DNA of 64,000 nucleotides from an uncultured Bacteroidia bacterium (GTDB lineage Bacteria; Bacteroidota; Bacteroidia; NS11-12g; UBA9320): NCBI GenBank assembly GCA_943789165.1, contig CALSTB010000004.1, positions 62,001 to 126,000 of the forward strand, read 5' to 3'. Shown piece by piece: positions 61,558 to 64,000 of this stretch (position 1 is its first letter; each line of letters starts with the position of its first letter). The notes under the pieces were generated by a model. It saw only the letters and a program-made list of their open reading frames with translations, ran no database searches and was not told where the DNA came from. The position numbers and the translations under genes were made by a program.

Positions 61558-62460
61558 ATGTTAGATAAACAATTAATATTAGGTGTTTACGACAACGGAG
61601 ACGATCTCCTGACGTCAGTAAAGAAACTCAAGAAAAAAGGGGTAGAAATCTTTGATTGCTATACGCCATATCCTGTTCATCATTTGGACAATGAGATGGG
61701 TATCAAAAGATCAAACCTTACAGTGGGTGCGTTCTTATGTGGTATGACAGGCTTTTTTACAGGTTTGTTGTTGCAATTCTACATGATGACAAATTTCATG
61801 CATACGTTCAAAAGTTGGCCGATGATTATCGGTGGTAAACCACAAGATTACGGCATGTGGCCAAGTATGGTTCCCGTAACTTTTGAGTTAACCATTTTAT
61901 TCACCGCTTTTGGAATTGGTATTTTGTTCTTTGCAAAAAGTAAAATGATTCATGGTAAAATCGCTGAAATCATCGATCCTCGTCAAACAGACGATAGATT
62001 GTTTTTAGCTGTTGAACCTACTGAACTATCTAAAATTTCAAGACCTGAATTAGACGCGTTCTTTAAAGAAAATGGCGCCATTGAAATCAGAGAAAGAAAT
62101 TTAGACGGTGAATCACACGCTGCTCCAGTTAAAAAAGCAGAACCAGTTGCCAAGCCAGCTGCTAAAGCAAAGACTAAAGCTCCAGAGTTGACTGAAGATC
62201 AAAAGACAGAAAAATTGTCGTTGTTGAAATCTGTTGTTGGCGAAGGATCTTCGGATCAGAAAGACGACTTAAAGGAGATCAACGGAGTTGGTCCAGTGTA
62301 CGAAGACAAATTAAACTCAATTGGTATATACAGATTTGAACAGGTGTCGAAACTGACTCCTGAAGCAATCAAAGCGATTGAAGAGTTAACTAAATATTTC
62401 CCTGGAAAAATCGAACGAGAAGATTGGGTTTCTCAGGCTAAAAACTTAATGGACAAATAA
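61558..62460 (+). CDS. actD: ActD (DUF3341) with a C-terminal helix-hairpin-helix domain
   Basis: The protein has 300 residues; ActD of known complexes is near 175. Residues 1-185 are the usual ActD: GVYDNGDDLLTSVKKLKKKGVEIFDCYTPYPVH, TM segments at about 57-77 and 108-126, then DDRLFLAVEPTE. Residues 186-212 are an Ala/Lys/Pro linker. Residues 236-300 are a helix-hairpin-helix module (LKEINGVGPVYEDKLNSIGIYRFEQVSKL), similar to the tail on Bacteroidota ribosomal protein L21. Its function here is unknown. Confidence 0.9.
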   Translation: MLDKQLILGVYDNGDDLLTSVKKLKKKGVEIFDCYTPYPVHHLDNEMGIKRSNLTVGAFLCGMTGFFTGLLLQFYMMTNFMHTFKSWPMIIGGKPQDYGMWPSMVPVTFELTILFTAFGIGILFFAKSKMIHGKIAEIIDPRQTDDRLFLAVEPTELSKISRPELDAFFKENGAIEIRERNLDGESHAAPVKKAEPVAKPAAKAKTKAPELTEDQKTEKLSLLKSVVGEGSSDQKDDLKEINGVGPVYEDKLNSIGIYRFEQVSKLTPEAIKAIEELTKYFPGKIEREDWVSQAKNLMDK

Positions 62461-62462
62461 CT

Positions 62463-63491
62463 ATGCAGTTTTTACAAAATCGAAAAAATAAAATAAACGG
62501 TTTGTTGCTAATTGCTGCAAGCACGTTGGTGGGTTGTTCAGCAGGTGGTAATAAAACTGGCTATGAATACGCACCGAATATGTATGAGTCAGAAGCCTAT
62601 GAAGCATATACGCAAACAGGTTATATGAAGTACAATCCAAATGGTATGACAATGAGAACTCCAGTAAATGGAACTGTTGCCAATGGCCAAATGGGATATA
62701 CAATGTATACTGAAGGTTATGAAGCATCGGTAGCTTGGAGAAATCCTATTGCACCTACAGAAGCAAATGTTGCTGAAGGTATGAGGTTGTACAACATTCA
62801 GTGTCAACATTGCCATGGTAAAAAAGGTAAAAACGACGGTGGAGTTATCAAAAGCGGTCAGTATCCACCACCACCATGGGACGGTTATCAGTCGAATGAC
62901 ATTAAAAACTTACCAGATGGTAAAGCATTCCACTCAATTACCTATGGTAAAGGAAACATGGGAGCACACGGAAACGTATTGACTCCAGAAGAGCGCTGGA
63001 AGGTGTTACATTATGTTAGAAGCTTAAGCCTTGGTGATGCATTTGTATACGCTGCTGAAGGAACTGAAGACAATAAGGACGTTGTGTCTATGGATGCAAA
63101 GTCGTTTGACGGGTTTGAATTAGCAGATATAGGAGCGGACCTTGAAACCATTAACGGCGCTATGCGCAACGTTAAATTTAACGGTTTGGCTTATAAGAAA
63201 TTTGAAGATTCAAGTATTCCGCATATCGACAAAGTTGCTGCTTACATGAAGGAGCATCCGGAATTAAAGGCAATGGTTGTTGGTCATGTGGCATCTGATG
63301 CAAATATTCCTGGATTTGGAGAGTTGAGTTTAATTCGAGCTAAAACAGTTTGTGATTATCTTGAGTCTAAAGGAATATCGAGAGATCGATTAAGCCCTAA
63401 AGGAAAAGGATCCTCAATGCCTGCTGTGTCAAATGACACTAAAGACGGCAAAGAGACGAATAGGAGAGTAGAAATTTATTTCATTAAATAA
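62463..63491 (+). CDS. actE: ActE: monoheme cytochrome c lipoprotein with an added OmpA-like domain
   Basis: The protein has 342 residues. The lipobox is TLVGC (Cys 25) and the heme motif CQHCH is at 114-118, with a Met axial ligand candidate in GNMGAHG near 166. Residues about 235-342 are an OmpA-C-like peptidoglycan-binding domain: IDKVAAYMKEHPELKAMVVGHV, LSLIRAKTVCDYLESKGI, ending ETNRRVEIYF. Known ActE proteins are the cytochrome alone, as far as I recall. The extra domain would tie the subunit to the cell wall. Confidence 0.92.
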   Translation: MQFLQNRKNKINGLLLIAASTLVGCSAGGNKTGYEYAPNMYESEAYEAYTQTGYMKYNPNGMTMRTPVNGTVANGQMGYTMYTEGYEASVAWRNPIAPTEANVAEGMRLYNIQCQHCHGKKGKNDGGVIKSGQYPPPPWDGYQSNDIKNLPDGKAFHSITYGKGNMGAHGNVLTPEERWKVLHYVRSLSLGDAFVYAAEGTEDNKDVVSMDAKSFDGFELADIGADLETINGAMRNVKFNGLAYKKFEDSSIPHIDKVAAYMKEHPELKAMVVGHVASDANIPGFGELSLIRAKTVCDYLESKGISRDRLSPKGKGSSMPAVSNDTKDGKETNRRVEIYFIK

Positions 63492-63507
63492 TCAGAATAA
63501 AAAGAAA

Positions 63508-64000
63508 ATGGGACACCATCATATATCTGAGGTAAGCAACGAAAAATATGTATTTACAGGCCGATCTAAGGCTATTGTAGGTCTAGTGTTTTTGGTGGGA
63601 TTGATTCTGACTTTTATCGGAATGAATCAAATCAAACATGAAGCAGCTCACGATTCAGGAGACGCTCATGTAGAAGAACATGCAACTGTCGAAAACGAAC
63701 TTCCTGTTCATACTGTGAGTATGCAAGAAGGTCATCAAGAACACGGTGATGAAGCACATGCAGAAGGGGCACACACTACGGAAGAAGCCCATGCTTCTGA
63801 AGAGGCACATGCTGGAGCAAGTCATGAAGGCGAGCACGTTGAAGAACACGGAAGCCATCACGGTCCAACTTGGATCACACGTTTGTGGGCTAACTTATTA
63901 TTAAACTCATACTACTTCATGTTATTTGCAGTAGGCGCGTTGTTCTTTTTAGCTGTAAACTATGCAGCCAATGCGGGTTGGTCAACACTTTTGAAACGAA
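63508..64000 (+). CDS. actF: ActF: NrfD-like subunit of alternative complex III, cut by the window end
   Basis: The ATG at 63508 is followed by 164 residues to the edge. Residues 22-40 form a first TM helix. Residues 44-118 are a loop with 16 His and 20 acidic residues in 75 positions. A second TM segment starts at about 133 (NSYYFMLFAVGALFFLAV). Canonical ActF proteins are integral quinol-site subunits homologous to ActC; the His-rich loop here is unusual. The C-terminal part is outside the window. Confidence 0.85.
   Translation, partial: MGHHHISEVSNEKYVFTGRSKAIVGLVFLVGLILTFIGMNQIKHEAAHDSGDAHVEEHATVENELPVHTVSMQEGHQEHGDEAHAEGAHTTEEAHASEEAHAGASHEGEHVEEHGSHHGPTWITRLWANLLLNSYYFMLFAVGALFFLAVNYAANAGWSTLLKR

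Noticed and set aside
1-64000. tRNA, rRNA or CRISPR array
   Set aside because: I looked in the gaps between genes and saw no cloverleaf-like sequence, no CCA-type ends and no evenly spaced repeats; all long gaps are accounted for.

Overview
The window looks like a chromosome segment of a Bacteroidota bacterium, most likely a Flavobacteriales/Cryomorphaceae-type organism, though I cannot place it more exactly. The evidence is: type IX secretion C-terminal sorting domains of both the 'PNP' (type A) and 'gliding motility-associated' (type B) kinds, Bacteroidota-restricted families (DUF3276, DUF1599, BT_3928/DoxX, DUF4199, Omp28-like), ATP-type PEP carboxykinase, an alternative complex III operon, and TAnnTTTG promoter elements with no obvious Shine-Dalgarno sequences. 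No rRNA, tRNA, CRISPR array or phage was seen.

Layout. 1-3406: lpxB (cut by the edge), a small membrane protein, surE, recN and a SUKH protein. 3458-5481: lipoproteins and an orphan. 5589-10195: the accessory island, an integron-like array. A tyrosine recombinase (9062-10195) is followed on the same strand by two palindromes and three compact gene cassettes: two unknown genes and a ParDE toxin-antitoxin pair. Each cassette ends in an attC-like imperfect inverted repeat of roughly 83-202 bp. An SDR/DUF2867 gene follows the last site directly. 10330-16879: an SLC12-like permease, a membrane protein, two hotdog thioesterases, a thioredoxin, an M28 peptidase and a GNAT enzyme. 16880-18610: a decayed nuclease with a T9SS tail, and an Omp28-like protein. 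18775-24079: HU, then a tightly overlapped operon (DUF1599, BT_3928, orphan permease, aroK) divergent from folP and an eIF1-like factor. 24153-25745: pckA. 25798-28529: small SRPBCC, VOC, DinB and DUF3703 genes. 28789-33758: yidC, a glycosyltransferase, pdxH and ffh. 33855-38690: a giant PKD-repeat T9SS substrate. 38873-45577: a TPR lipoprotein, PduO-type adenosyltransferase, gatC, plsC, small proteins, an ABC exporter and leucine dehydrogenase. 45649-53828: a WbpM-type dehydratase, a second large T9SS type B protein and a TPR-CAP protein. 53881-55993: a monooxygenase, a SAM hydroxide adenosyltransferase-like gene and phoH. 56195-64000: actABCDEF (alternative complex III), with actF cut by the window end.

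The most interesting region is the cassette array. At each of three junctions the first 9-13 bases of a cassette (from GTT onward) are the near-perfect reverse complement of the first bases of that cassette's own terminal repeat. This is the signature left by integron-type recombination at G/TT. The adjacent recombinase nevertheless lacks the integron-integrase-specific insertion, and its second catalytic arginine is replaced by histidine.

Second tier: unusual domain fusions in alternative complex III (ActD with a helix-hairpin-helix tail, ActE with an OmpA domain, ActF with a His/acid-rich loop), and three single-G insertions that break phoH (twice) and actC. The latter are more likely sequence errors than real pseudogenes.
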